The notes under the pieces were generated by a model. That model saw only the letters and a list, made by a program, of their open reading frames with translations, was not told the origin of the DNA and made no database searches. 64,000 bases of DNA. Source: Mucilaginibacter sp. OK098. GTDB taxonomy: Bacteria > Bacteroidota > Bacteroidia > Sphingobacteriales > Sphingobacteriaceae. Position 1 is the stretch's first letter, and each line of letters opens with the position of its first letter. Positions 18,771 through 27,098 of this stretch are shown here, piece after piece. Position numbers and translations under genes: made by a program. The stretch is taken from NCBI RefSeq assembly GCF_900142915.1, contig NZ_FRCM01000003.1, positions 558,504-622,503 on the forward strand. The letters run 5' to 3'.

Positions 18771-19937
18771 TTAAAACCAAATCAGTGGGTGTCTTACCGG
18801 CAAATTTCTAATTATCTCTTCATCCTGCGGTTCATGATCAAGCTGCTTCCAGGTTGTTAACCAGTCAGTATTTTGATAAGCCATTGCTCCAAAAACAAGA
18901 GATGGCCCGGCAACCGGCCAGCTTTCCCAATGCATTACATCATGTGGGTAAGGCCATTTATTTTTATCTCTCAAATAGGGATCTAAAAACTCAATGCCTT
19001 TTTTTATTGATTTGCCATCACTGGTGCTATAATTCCACAAGCTATTTTGTTTAGTGTTGAGGATGCTGCAGATGGTTGTCATAGCATCAAGGTTAAATAT
19101 TGAATAACTGTATGGCTTTGTGCGTTTAAGCTCGAGCGGGAAACTGCCGTCGGTTGCCATTTGGGTTGGCAACAGTATTTCCTTATAACGATCTGTGCAG
19201 AGCAGCAGCAATTTATTATTTTCTGTAAACCTGGCAAAACAGGCAACCTGCATTACCCAGCATGTGCCATGGTTATTTTTGGCATTCATTTCATCTTTAC
19301 CATACGGGTGTGTTGTAAGCCATTTAAGATATTCATCAAACCATAATTTAATAACCGATAAATTTTGTTTGGTTATGGCTGATGAACCCTCCATCGCCAT
19401 GATGCCCTGCGCCACTTCCATTAATTGTATCGTATCAATAATACCTATTCCCCTGCCGGTTGCCACGCCTTTAATGGCCTGGGCATATTGCAGGTTTGGG
19501 TTCATCAGTGTTTCAGGCTGAATGAACCAGGCCTGTAAATGTTTTACAGCCTGTTTTACATATTTTTCATCATGGGTAATTTTATAGGCCGATGCCAATG
19601 CACCTATAATACGGCTAAAACGGATCATAGCTAAACGGTGCGCTACAAAATTCTGCAGGTTGGTCATACCATCTTTCTGAAGATAAGGTCCATCCGGATT
19701 GGAAGGATCAGGCCACCAGTAATCGCCTTCAGAATAATAATCATGTTTTCCACCAGCGCTTCGCAGACTTGTTTCTGCTGTAATAGTTACCGGCTCCTGC
19801 ATTAAGGCCCAGGCCGCTTCTTTCAAAATATATGGTCGTAACGTAGCTTCAACCTGTTGTTTAAAAGAGTTGCCGGTTGTAAAGCCACAAAGCAGAAATA
19901 CAATAAGGCACAAAGGAAAAAGGATTTTATGTCTCAT
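18771..19937 (-). CDS. Alginate-lyase-fold polysaccharide lyase, PL38-like
   Basis: The 388-aa secreted protein has a signal peptide of about 20 residues. The motifs are the strongest of the three toroid lyases here: SEGDYWWPDPSNPDGPY at about 69-85, the Asn-Asn-His at 221-223 (NNHGTCW), and a Tyr-rich KRTKPYSYS at 271-279. This pattern fits the alginate_lyase domain in the PL38 group, some characterised members of which act on glucuronan. I infer an endo- or exo-lyase on a beta-1,4-linked uronan. It is first in a two-gene operon with the PL6 gene. A TTTACGCAA element at 20047-20055 upstream resembles part of the candidate LacI operators. Confidence 0.83.
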   Translation of the reverse strand: MRHKILFPLCLIVFLLCGFTTGNSFKQQVEATLRPYILKEAAWALMQEPVTITAETSLRSAGGKHDYYSEGDYWWPDPSNPDGPYLQKDGMTNLQNFVAHRLAMIRFSRIIGALASAYKITHDEKYVKQAVKHLQAWFIQPETLMNPNLQYAQAIKGVATGRGIGIIDTIQLMEVAQGIMAMEGSSAITKQNLSVIKLWFDEYLKWLTTHPYGKDEMNAKNNHGTCWVMQVACFARFTENNKLLLLCTDRYKEILLPTQMATDGSFPLELKRTKPYSYSIFNLDAMTTICSILNTKQNSLWNYSTSDGKSIKKGIEFLDPYLRDKNKWPYPHDVMHWESWPVAGPSLVFGAMAYQNTDWLTTWKQLDHEPQDEEIIRNLPVRHPLIWF

Positions 19938-20195
19938 TATTTATAAGTTTAAAAACTGCACAGGCGCATTTTATAGCGCATGTTTACCAGCTGAAACCCA
20001 TCTGTTTAATTACCTGAGAAATTAAAACCAGGATAACCGACCCTGCTTTACGCAAGGCCGGTAAACTGGCAATTAAATCGACTACTCAATATTTTAATAA
20101 CCGGGGGCAGCTTTTTATTAGCATCAATTTCTGGTTGAGGTAATGGCAGCAACAGTTATTCCTTCATTGCCATAATCAAGTTTTATTGAATTAGT

Positions 20196-20987
20196 TTAAT
20201 GTTTATAGTGGCTATTGGCAAGTGCGTAATTGACCAGGTCAATGGCCGCCTTATCATTATCAAAACCTATCGGCAACCGGCCGTTAACATATTCATTGTA
20301 CAGCCATGGGTCGCCTACGGCAAATACTGTCCCCTTACCATATTTACTTATAGCAGCTATTACAGAGCCGTTGGCCGCTTTTAACGCGGCTGTTGCGCCT
20401 CCTTTTAAGCCGATGCTGCAAACATCTTTCATGAATGCTTTTTTAGCTGTTTTAAAAATGGGGTTATTGTTTATTAATACTGCCCCGTCATCAAAGTGGG
20501 CATCATCAATAACATGGTTTTGCAGGTCGTTATTAAAGTGCATGCCAAAGCGCTCAGCAAGTGTGTTAAAATGCTCTAGCTCTACATTTACGCTATCATT
20601 TGCCATTAAGATAAGAACACCGCCTGCTTTTACCCATCCGGCTATTTGTTCTACATCGATTTTTTGAATATAATTAGGTTTAGGGTTATCTTTTAAATTA
20701 TCCGGGTCAACAATAATGTATACTGCTGTCGCCCGTAGGTTTTTTGCCGTTGGCGCAGCATCCAGGCTGGCTAAAACAGCTCCTTTTGATTTGAAGACTT
20801 CACCCAGAACAGAGAACCCTGAATTGGCCGTATCCTCCCACATATAATGAAACCTTTTTACCTGGCCTTCTTTTGTAATATATGTTTCGTGGTTAAAATA
20901 GTAGTCGAGCGTTACGGTTTGCGCCGTTGCGTTTTCTATCGCAATTAAAAACACGAAGAGTATAGTGAAGAGCAACTTTCGTTTCAT
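20196..20987 (-). CDS. DUF4350-domain secreted protein
   Basis: The protein has 263 aa from Met at 20987. A longer frame begins at 21053, but the internal Met starts a clean signal peptide (MKRKLLFTILFVFLIAIENATAQ), so I use it. The body resembles the DUF4350, glutamine-amidotransferase-like fold: QIAGWVKAGGVLILMAND in the middle and KYGKGTVFAVGDPWLYNEY near the end. Such domains occur alone or fused to GH88/GH105 glycosidases in polysaccharide loci; their role is not known. A LacI-like operator candidate lies about 115 bp upstream. Confidence 0.72.
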   Translation of the reverse strand: MKRKLLFTILFVFLIAIENATAQTVTLDYYFNHETYITKEGQVKRFHYMWEDTANSGFSVLGEVFKSKGAVLASLDAAPTAKNLRATAVYIIVDPDNLKDNPKPNYIQKIDVEQIAGWVKAGGVLILMANDSVNVELEHFNTLAERFGMHFNNDLQNHVIDDAHFDDGAVLINNNPIFKTAKKAFMKDVCSIGLKGGATAALKAANGSVIAAISKYGKGTVFAVGDPWLYNEYVNGRLPIGFDNDKAAIDLVNYALANSHYKH

Positions 20988-21101
20988 TTCAAATAAATAT
21001 TTAATAGGGAGACAGGGTTTATAATTGGAATATGTATAACTGCTCTTTATCAAAAATACCTTGATTACATTACTGTTTGCAGGCTTTTGAAATATTTATT
21101 T

Positions 21102-21118
21102 ACGATATCGTTTTCGCT
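21102..21118. promoter_or_regulatory. Candidate LacI-family operator upstream of the DUF4350 gene
   Basis: ACGATATCGTTTTCGCT (read on the other strand, AGCGAAAACGATATCGT) matches the arrangement CGCAAACGTTATCG found at 24620-24633 in most positions. It lies between the DUF4350 gene and the LacI gene. Confidence 0.35.
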
Positions 21119-21214
21119 GTTGCAGATAAACCGTACAAATTGAGCATGAAATAAAAGAAAGATTGCCCTTTTACTTCCGAACACTAAGGCCATTTGGAAC
21201 TGAAAAGCCCGCGG

Positions 21215-22249
21215 TTAATTTTTGCGGGCGGTTGACATTCGGATAAACAATTGTGTGGGTAATACGAGTGTTTGAAATTCAGTAACCGGCCTTTTGCTTA
21301 ATATAAGATTTAAAAGCATTTCTGTTGCTTTTACACCCATTTCAAAACCAGGTTGGTAAACAGAACTTAATGAAGGGTTAAGCACATCAGCCAGCATGGT
21401 ATTCGTATAACCTATCAGGGCTATCTCTTCAGGGATCTTTATCTTCATCTTATTGAGCAGGTACAGGGTGGTGGTGGTGATCCTGTCTGATGTTGTAAAA
21501 ATGGCCTCAGGTTTGTCTTCCAGAGAAAGCAGCTCATTTAATGCGCTCTCAATTTCATTCTCATCCCTGCCTCCGTGCGAGCAATGTTTAATGTAATAAT
21601 CAGGAATAGAAATTCCGGCCTCTTCCAGCGCCCTGTTATAGCCGGCAAGCCTTTCCCGGGTGATTGATATATTTGGCGGACTTGTAATATGAGCTATCCG
21701 GGTATAGCCTGATTCAATCAGGTGGTGGGTAGCGTCGTATCCGCCTTTAAAATTATCGGCAATTACTTTGTGCGTTTCTATCTCGTCGCTTACGCGATCA
21801 AAAAAAACGATAGGCAATCCCTGGCGGTGTGGTTTTTGTAAGTGTTCAATATTCTTGGTCTCGGTGGATAAAGATATAAGCAACCCATCAATAGAACGAT
21901 GCATCAGGTGGCCCACATTTTTTACCTCAAGGTCAAAAGATTCATGCGTTTGCGTAATAATAACGTTAAACCCGGCGCTGTACGCAACAGATTCAATACC
22001 ATTGATCACCTGCGAGAAAAACTGGTTCTCGATAGTGGATACAACAATACCTATTGATTTGCTATGGCCCTGTTTTAAACTTTGAGCGATAGGGTTAGGC
22101 CTGAAGTTATGTTCTTCGGCATAAGCATTTACTATTTTTTTTGTGTTCTCACTAATTTCATGGCTATCTCTTAATGCTTTTGAAACTGTTGATACTGACA
22201 GATTGAGCTCTTTGGCAATGTCCCTTATTGTTAGAGCGTTGAAATTCAT
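21215..22249 (-). CDS. LacI-family transcriptional regulator
   Basis: The 344-aa protein has an N-terminal LacI HTH (residues 6-26, LTIRDIAKELNLSVSTVSKAL) with hinge helix RPNPIAQSLKQG, and a periplasmic-binding-protein-like sensor domain (about 65-340, SIGIVVSTIENQFFSQVINGI). It lies 89 bp downstream of the hexuronate transporter gene on the same strand, in the middle of the uronate locus. I infer that it senses a uronate-pathway intermediate and controls the divergent operons at 24.5 kb. Candidate operators are at 24619-24690 and 21102-21118. Confidence 0.93.
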   Translation of the reverse strand: MNFNALTIRDIAKELNLSVSTVSKALRDSHEISENTKKIVNAYAEEHNFRPNPIAQSLKQGHSKSIGIVVSTIENQFFSQVINGIESVAYSAGFNVIITQTHESFDLEVKNVGHLMHRSIDGLLISLSTETKNIEHLQKPHRQGLPIVFFDRVSDEIETHKVIADNFKGGYDATHHLIESGYTRIAHITSPPNISITRERLAGYNRALEEAGISIPDYYIKHCSHGGRDENEIESALNELLSLEDKPEAIFTTSDRITTTTLYLLNKMKIKIPEEIALIGYTNTMLADVLNPSLSSVYQPGFEMGVKATEMLLNLILSKRPVTEFQTLVLPTQLFIRMSTARKN

Positions 22250-22338
22250 AGCGGTTAGCTGAAAGCAATCGCGACTATATTGTGCTTAGCTGTTCACCAA
22301 TATAAATAAACTTAAGTATATAAGGAAATTAATTAAGG

Positions 22339-23628
22339 TTACAGCTTTACCACCTTCATCCTTGGGGTTAATAAATGCATGATCACCCAGGCCAGCATAT
22401 ATGCTAAACCGCAAATAATGAAAATGATATTATACCCGGCTGTAATATTACCGGCTTTTTTGGCAGTATCCAGTATAAAGCCAATAAAAAACGGGAATAA
22501 AGTCCCTCCTACAGAACCGGCCATCCCACCGATCCCGACTACGGAGCTCAACGCTTTTTTAGGGAACATGTCAGACGCTGTAGTAAATATATTGGCGCTC
22601 CAGGCCTGGTGTGCTGCCGCCGCAAGGCTAATAAGCGCTACGGCCTGCCAGATATTGGTTGCATAACGCGCGCCAATTATAGGAACAACGCAAACCGCAA
22701 AAATAAACATAGCTGTTTTTCGCGCCTTAAAAACAGGCCATCCTCTTTTTATGAAATAGGATGACAAATAGCCGCCCCCAATACTGCCGATAGTAGTTGC
22801 GGTGTAAACAATAACCAATGGCAAGCTGGGTTTTTTAAGATCTAAATTAAAGGTGCTTGAAAAATAAGAGGGCAGCCAAAACAGGAAGAAATACCATATT
22901 GGGTCGCTTAGTAATTTACCAACAATAAAGGTCCAGGTTTGGCGAATGGTGAACAGCTTTGCCCATTTAACTTTACCGGTTTCGGGTTCGGTAATGTCCT
23001 CATCAGTATCGCTGTCGATATAAGCTATTTCTTCCGGGCTTACTTTTTTATGTTTAGCCGGGATCTCGTAAAAAAACCTCCAGAATATAAGCCATATAAA
23101 ACCAATGGCGCCTGTTATAATAAATGCCATCTGCCAGCCATAAATACCCAATATCCAGGGCACCATTACCGGGGCAACCACCGCACCTATATTAGCCCCC
23201 GAATTAAATATACCCGTTGCAAACGCGCGTTCTCTTTTGGGGAACCACTCGGCAACTGTTTTTATTGCAGCAGGGAAGTTTCCGGCCTCGCCCAAACCTA
23301 ATAGGGAGCGCACTACGCCAAAACCGAATGTGCTTTTTACAACTGCGTGCAGCATAGCTGCCACACTCCATACCACTAACGAAAGCGTGTAGCCAAGCTT
23401 AGTGCCTATTTTATCAATAAAATTCCCAAACACTAACAAACCAATTGCATACGCTGCGCTAAAAGCCATTACGATATCGCCGTAATCAGATTCTGTCCAG
23501 GCAAATTGCTTTTCGAGCGTAGGTTTTAACAGGCCGATCACCTGCCTGTCCAGGTAATTAATTGTTGTGGCAAAGAACAATAAAATTACAACCACCCACC
23601 GGTAATTCGTCTTTTTATTCCCGTTCAT
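22339..23628 (-). CDS. Hexuronate MFS transporter (ExuT-like)
   Basis: This 429-aa inner-membrane MFS protein of the anion:cation symporter type has 12 predicted membrane segments. The first loop motif NYLDRQVIG and the GEAGNFPAAIK signature in helix 4 are typical of the ExuT/hexuronate group. WFPKRERAFATGIFNSGANIGA marks helix 5. It would carry uronate monomers, saturated or unsaturated, from periplasm to cytoplasm. It lies 68 bp downstream of kduI, and both read away from the shared divergent promoter at 24.6 kb. Confidence 0.9.
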   Translation of the reverse strand: MNGNKKTNYRWVVVILLFFATTINYLDRQVIGLLKPTLEKQFAWTESDYGDIVMAFSAAYAIGLLVFGNFIDKIGTKLGYTLSLVVWSVAAMLHAVVKSTFGFGVVRSLLGLGEAGNFPAAIKTVAEWFPKRERAFATGIFNSGANIGAVVAPVMVPWILGIYGWQMAFIITGAIGFIWLIFWRFFYEIPAKHKKVSPEEIAYIDSDTDEDITEPETGKVKWAKLFTIRQTWTFIVGKLLSDPIWYFFLFWLPSYFSSTFNLDLKKPSLPLVIVYTATTIGSIGGGYLSSYFIKRGWPVFKARKTAMFIFAVCVVPIIGARYATNIWQAVALISLAAAAHQAWSANIFTTASDMFPKKALSSVVGIGGMAGSVGGTLFPFFIGFILDTAKKAGNITAGYNIIFIICGLAYMLAWVIMHLLTPRMKVVKL

Positions 23629-23696
23629 ATGATTGTATTTTAATAGCCTTGTCCACCATATTAATTGTAAAGTCTTAGCGCTCTTTCTATAATTGG

Positions 23697-24527
23697 TTAT
23701 CTTATTTCTTCAATACCGATGGCATCCATGTCGGTATAATCCAGGTTCTCTCCGGCCATACCCCATATAAAACTGTAGTTACATGTGCCCGAGCCTGAGT
23801 GCATGCTCCACGGCGGAGATGCTACTGCGCCATAGTTATCAATCAATATATGCCTGGTTTCTGTTGCTTCGCCCATATAATGAAACACGCGCTGCCCTTT
23901 GGGAATATCAAAATAAAAATAAGCCTCCATCCGGCGGTCATGTACATGCGGGGGCATGGTGTTCCAAACACTTCCCTCGTGCAAAATGGTTAAACCCATA
24001 ACCAGCTGGCAGCTTTGAATCCCCCCGGTATGGATATATTTATTTATGGTGCGTCGATTGGCCGTTGATTCACTGCCTGCGCTAAACTTTTCGGCCTCTT
24101 CTATCGTCATTAACCTGGTTGGCCAGGTTTGATGTGCCGGCGATGATAACAGGTAAAATACCGGCGGATTTGCAGCATCCTTCGCAATAAAAGTTACTTG
24201 TTTGGTTCCTTTGCCTATATAAAGACAATCCAGTTTTTTTAACTGGTATATGGTACCGTCGGCATTCACCTCGCCGTCACCGGCTACGTTAATTATGCCT
24301 ATTTCCCGTCGCTCTAAAAAGTATTCCGCTTTAAGATTAGTGTAGTTTTCTAACGCGATAGTTTCTGTAACAGGATGCGCCACTCCAATTATCATACGGT
24401 CATAATGCGTATAAGCGCAGTTTACCTGGTTAGGGGTTACCAGGTTATCTAATAAAAAACGATCACGTATTTTTTCTGTCTGATAAGATTTAAAATCATC
24501 AGGGTGCACACTATGTAGTACTTTCAA
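23697..24527 (-). CDS. kduI: 5-dehydro-4-deoxy-D-glucuronate isomerase
   Basis: This 276-aa cupin-fold isomerase converts 5-keto-4-deoxyuronate (DKI) to 2,5-diketo-3-deoxygluconate. The zinc ligands are visible: His194 and His196 in PPHVHDRR, Glu201, and His243 in WSMHSG. Length and spacing match KduI closely. It is the first gene of the minus-strand operon kduI-exuT-lacI, divergent from yhcH-GH88-kdgF-lyase. The next enzyme, KduD, is not encoded in the window. Confidence 0.95.
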   Translation of the reverse strand: MKVLHSVHPDDFKSYQTEKIRDRFLLDNLVTPNQVNCAYTHYDRMIIGVAHPVTETIALENYTNLKAEYFLERREIGIINVAGDGEVNADGTIYQLKKLDCLYIGKGTKQVTFIAKDAANPPVFYLLSSPAHQTWPTRLMTIEEAEKFSAGSESTANRRTINKYIHTGGIQSCQLVMGLTILHEGSVWNTMPPHVHDRRMEAYFYFDIPKGQRVFHYMGEATETRHILIDNYGAVASPPWSMHSGSGTCNYSFIWGMAGENLDYTDMDAIGIEEIR

Positions 24528-24618
24528 AGCCAGAGCTGTTTAAGGGTTAAACTTTTATAATTGTTCAGCAAGTGTACAACTATGACATTTGAATTTGAAA
24601 CAAACGGCCCGTTATTTC

Positions 24619-24690
24619 TACGCAAACGTTATCGAAAACTTTTGATGTGCCAAAACCAGCGGCATAGGGCCTAACTATTACGTTTGCGTA
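24619..24690. promoter_or_regulatory. Divergent control region with two opposed candidate LacI operators
   Basis: TACGCAAACGT (24619-24629) and its inverted copy ACGTTTGCGTA (24680-24690) lie 61 bp apart in the 272-bp gap between kduI and the yhcH-like gene. The core CGCAAACG is the typical half-site of LacI-family operators. One site near each divergent gene would let one LacI dimer pair, or a looped tetramer, control both operons. Confidence 0.55.
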
Positions 24691-24799
24691 AAATTATTGC
24701 CTAAAACGCAATTGATTTACAGGAATACATTGTAATATTGACCGGTAGTGGAATTGTTTTGCTAATAACAAACACTATTACCTGATAATAAACCAATTA

Positions 24800-25429
24800 T
24801 TGAACATGAAAATTAAACCTGTATTTCAGCTGTTTTTGGCTGTAATGAGTTTTGCAGTTATGAAAAACAATGCGACCGCCCAGCAAATAAAAAATGTGTC
24901 AGTTAATCTTTCCGTTGCCGAAAAATGGCTAAAAAGCAAGGAGTGGAACGGGCATATCAAGCTTAATGTTCATGAGTCTGTTAACGCGACTGAGTTTTAT
25001 GAGCAGTACCATGCTAATAAGGCTGTTTGGGATAAAGTGTTCCTGTTTTTAAAGACGCATAACCTTGACACGCTTAGTGCCGGTAAATACCCTATTGATA
25101 GCGAAAATGCTTATGCCAGTATTACCGAAGCACCTTCTAAAGAACTTGACAAATCTGGCTGGGAATCGCACAAAAAATATATCGACCTGCAATATGTAAT
25201 TAAAGGTAAAGAACAAATTGGCGTGGCCTCGGTAAGCACTGCAACCGTTACCAAACCTTATGACGAGGCAAAGGATGGAGCTGCCTACACTGCAGAGGGA
25301 ACCTATTATACAGCGGAACCCGGAACATTTTTCTTGTTTTTTCCGCAGGACGCACATCGCCCGAACATTAAGGTTGCCGGGTATGATGTCGTAAAAAAAT
25401 TGGTGATAAAAATTAAAGTGGCTAACTAA
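24800..25429 (+). CDS. YhcH/YjgK/YiaL-family protein with signal peptide
   Basis: The 209-aa protein has a signal peptide (about 1-27, cut after TAQ) followed by a DUF386-type double-stranded beta-helix. Family features are SWESHKKYIDLQYVIKGKEQIGV, the YDEAKDGA region and FFLFFPQDAHRP, with the conserved metal-site His residues. Family members are normally cytoplasmic and accompany sialic-acid or uronate catabolism; here the signal peptide points to the periplasm. It starts the plus-strand operon, 26 bp ahead of the GH88 gene. Confidence 0.87.
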   Translation: MNMKIKPVFQLFLAVMSFAVMKNNATAQQIKNVSVNLSVAEKWLKSKEWNGHIKLNVHESVNATEFYEQYHANKAVWDKVFLFLKTHNLDTLSAGKYPIDSENAYASITEAPSKELDKSGWESHKKYIDLQYVIKGKEQIGVASVSTATVTKPYDEAKDGAAYTAEGTYYTAEPGTFFLFFPQDAHRPNIKVAGYDVVKKLVIKIKVAN

Positions 25430-25455
25430 GGCCACGTTTTTTATTAAGATATACC

Positions 25456-26682
25456 ATGAAGATGAAACACCTGTTGATACTGGCTCTGCTAAACGGTTTA
25501 ACTCTTAGCCTTTTTGCACAAAACAATGCTGATAAAGCCTTTGCTTTTGCACAACATCAAACCAAATTACTGCTTAATGAAACAGATAAAGCCAAAAAAG
25601 CAGGTACCAAACCCAACCTGTTATCGCCCCGGTCACTAACCCCTAATGGCGATTTAATTATTGTTGCCCCGAAAGATTGGTGCAGCGGTTTTTTTGCGGG
25701 GAACCTTTGGTTTTTATATGAATATACCGGTGATAAATATTGGAAAGAACAATCTACACCTTATACTATTGCAATGGAAACAGAAAAAATTGATAGCGGA
25801 ACCCACGATATGGGTTTTAAAGTTTACAACAGTGTTGGCAACGCATATCGCCTTACGCATGACCAACAGTATAAAGCGGTAATTTTACAGTCGGCCAAAA
25901 CTTTAATTACGCGTTTTAACCCGGTTATAGGTTGCCTTAAATCATGGGATAACCGCAAGGAGTGGAAGTTTCCGGTGATCATAGACAATATGATGAACCT
26001 GGAACTTTTGTTTGAAGCAACCAAGTTAAGCGGCGATTCCAGCTTTTATAAAACAGCTGTAACCCACGCCAATACCACCATGAAAAATCATTTCAGAGAT
26101 AACTATAGCTCCTATCACGTTATTGATTACGACCCGGAAACAGGCAGGGTGCTGCATAAACAAACGCACCAGGGGTTTTCCGATAGTTCATCCTGGGCCA
26201 GGGGGCAAGCCTGGGGCTTATATGGATATACCATGTGCTACCGGGAAACAGGCAATAAGATTTATCTTCAACAAGCAGAAAACATTGCCGGGTTTATTTT
26301 CAGCAACCCGGCCATGCCTGCCGACCTGGTGCCTTACTGGGATTATGATGCCGCTAAACTACCGGGCCAGCCCCGCGATGCATCAGCGGCGGCAATTGCT
26401 GCGTCGGCCCTTTACGAGCTGAGCACATACAGTAAAAATGGCGACCTGTATAAAACAATGGCTGACAGGATACTGAACAGCCTTGGCAGATCATACCAAG
26501 CAAGGCCAGACAGTGCCAGGGGCTTTTTACTGCTGCATAGCACCGGGCACAAACCTGCTAAAAGCGAAATAGATGTACCGATAGTTTATGCCGATTATTA
26601 TTACCTGGAAGCATTACTGCGACAAAAACGATTGGCTAATAAAAAAGCTGTTATAAATGTGGCCGGTAGTTTAAAAAACTAA
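25456..26682 (+). CDS. GH88 unsaturated glucuronyl hydrolase
   Basis: The 408-aa secreted protein has a signal peptide of about 21 residues and an (alpha/alpha)6 barrel. It hydrolyses the delta-4,5-unsaturated uronic acid from the non-reducing end of lyase products by a hydration mechanism. The two key aspartates are visible: Asp119 in THDMGF and Asp177 in IIDNMMNLELL. The SSWARGQAWGLYGY segment is diagnostic of GH88. The signal peptide places it in the periplasm, downstream of SusCD import. Five bases separate its stop from the kdgF start. Confidence 0.93.
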   Translation: MKMKHLLILALLNGLTLSLFAQNNADKAFAFAQHQTKLLLNETDKAKKAGTKPNLLSPRSLTPNGDLIIVAPKDWCSGFFAGNLWFLYEYTGDKYWKEQSTPYTIAMETEKIDSGTHDMGFKVYNSVGNAYRLTHDQQYKAVILQSAKTLITRFNPVIGCLKSWDNRKEWKFPVIIDNMMNLELLFEATKLSGDSSFYKTAVTHANTTMKNHFRDNYSSYHVIDYDPETGRVLHKQTHQGFSDSSSWARGQAWGLYGYTMCYRETGNKIYLQQAENIAGFIFSNPAMPADLVPYWDYDAAKLPGQPRDASAAAIAASALYELSTYSKNGDLYKTMADRILNSLGRSYQARPDSARGFLLLHSTGHKPAKSEIDVPIVYADYYYLEALLRQKRLANKKAVINVAGSLKN

Positions 26683-26686
26683 TGAT

Positions 26687-27049
26687 ATGATACAAAGCAA
26701 CTTGTTTCAATATGGACAGGACATTGCCTGGGAAAAAGCCGGAGACGGTGTGCAACGCCAGCTTTTAGGGTTTGATGATACGCTGATGCTGGTAAAAGTA
26801 AAATTTAAAAAAGGCAGTTGCGGTGCTTTACACAGCCATATGCATTCGCAGGTGAGCTACGTAGAAAGCGGCATTTTTGAAATGACCATGGGTGATATCG
26901 TAAAAATAATTAGTAAAGGGGATGGCTATTATGTTCCGCCACATACCGTTCACGGTTGTGTTTGTTTAGAAGAGGGCATCCTAATTGATGCCTTTAGCCC
27001 TGCACGGTGGGAGTTTATCAACTTAGAAGGTAAAGAAACCTCTTTATGA
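26687..27049 (+). CDS. kdgF: KdgF-like cupin, unsaturated monouronate ketonisation
   Basis: The 120-aa single-domain cupin has metal-site residues visible in ALHSHMHSQVSYV (His49, His51, Gln55) and His89 in HTVHGCVCLEEG. The DAFSPARWEF ending is also typical of KdgF. KdgF turns delta-4,5-unsaturated monouronates, released by GH88 or exo-lyases, into the linear keto form used by KduI. It has no signal peptide, so it acts in the cytoplasm, and it is tightly coupled to the GH88 gene. I call it KdgF rather than a generic cupin because the motif order, size and context agree. Confidence 0.88.
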   Translation: MIQSNLFQYGQDIAWEKAGDGVQRQLLGFDDTLMLVKVKFKKGSCGALHSHMHSQVSYVESGIFEMTMGDIVKIISKGDGYYVPPHTVHGCVCLEEGILIDAFSPARWEFINLEGKETSL

Positions 27050-27098
27050 TCCCTGCATAATAATAAAACCATTTTAACCTGGGCACGCAGTAAAACTG

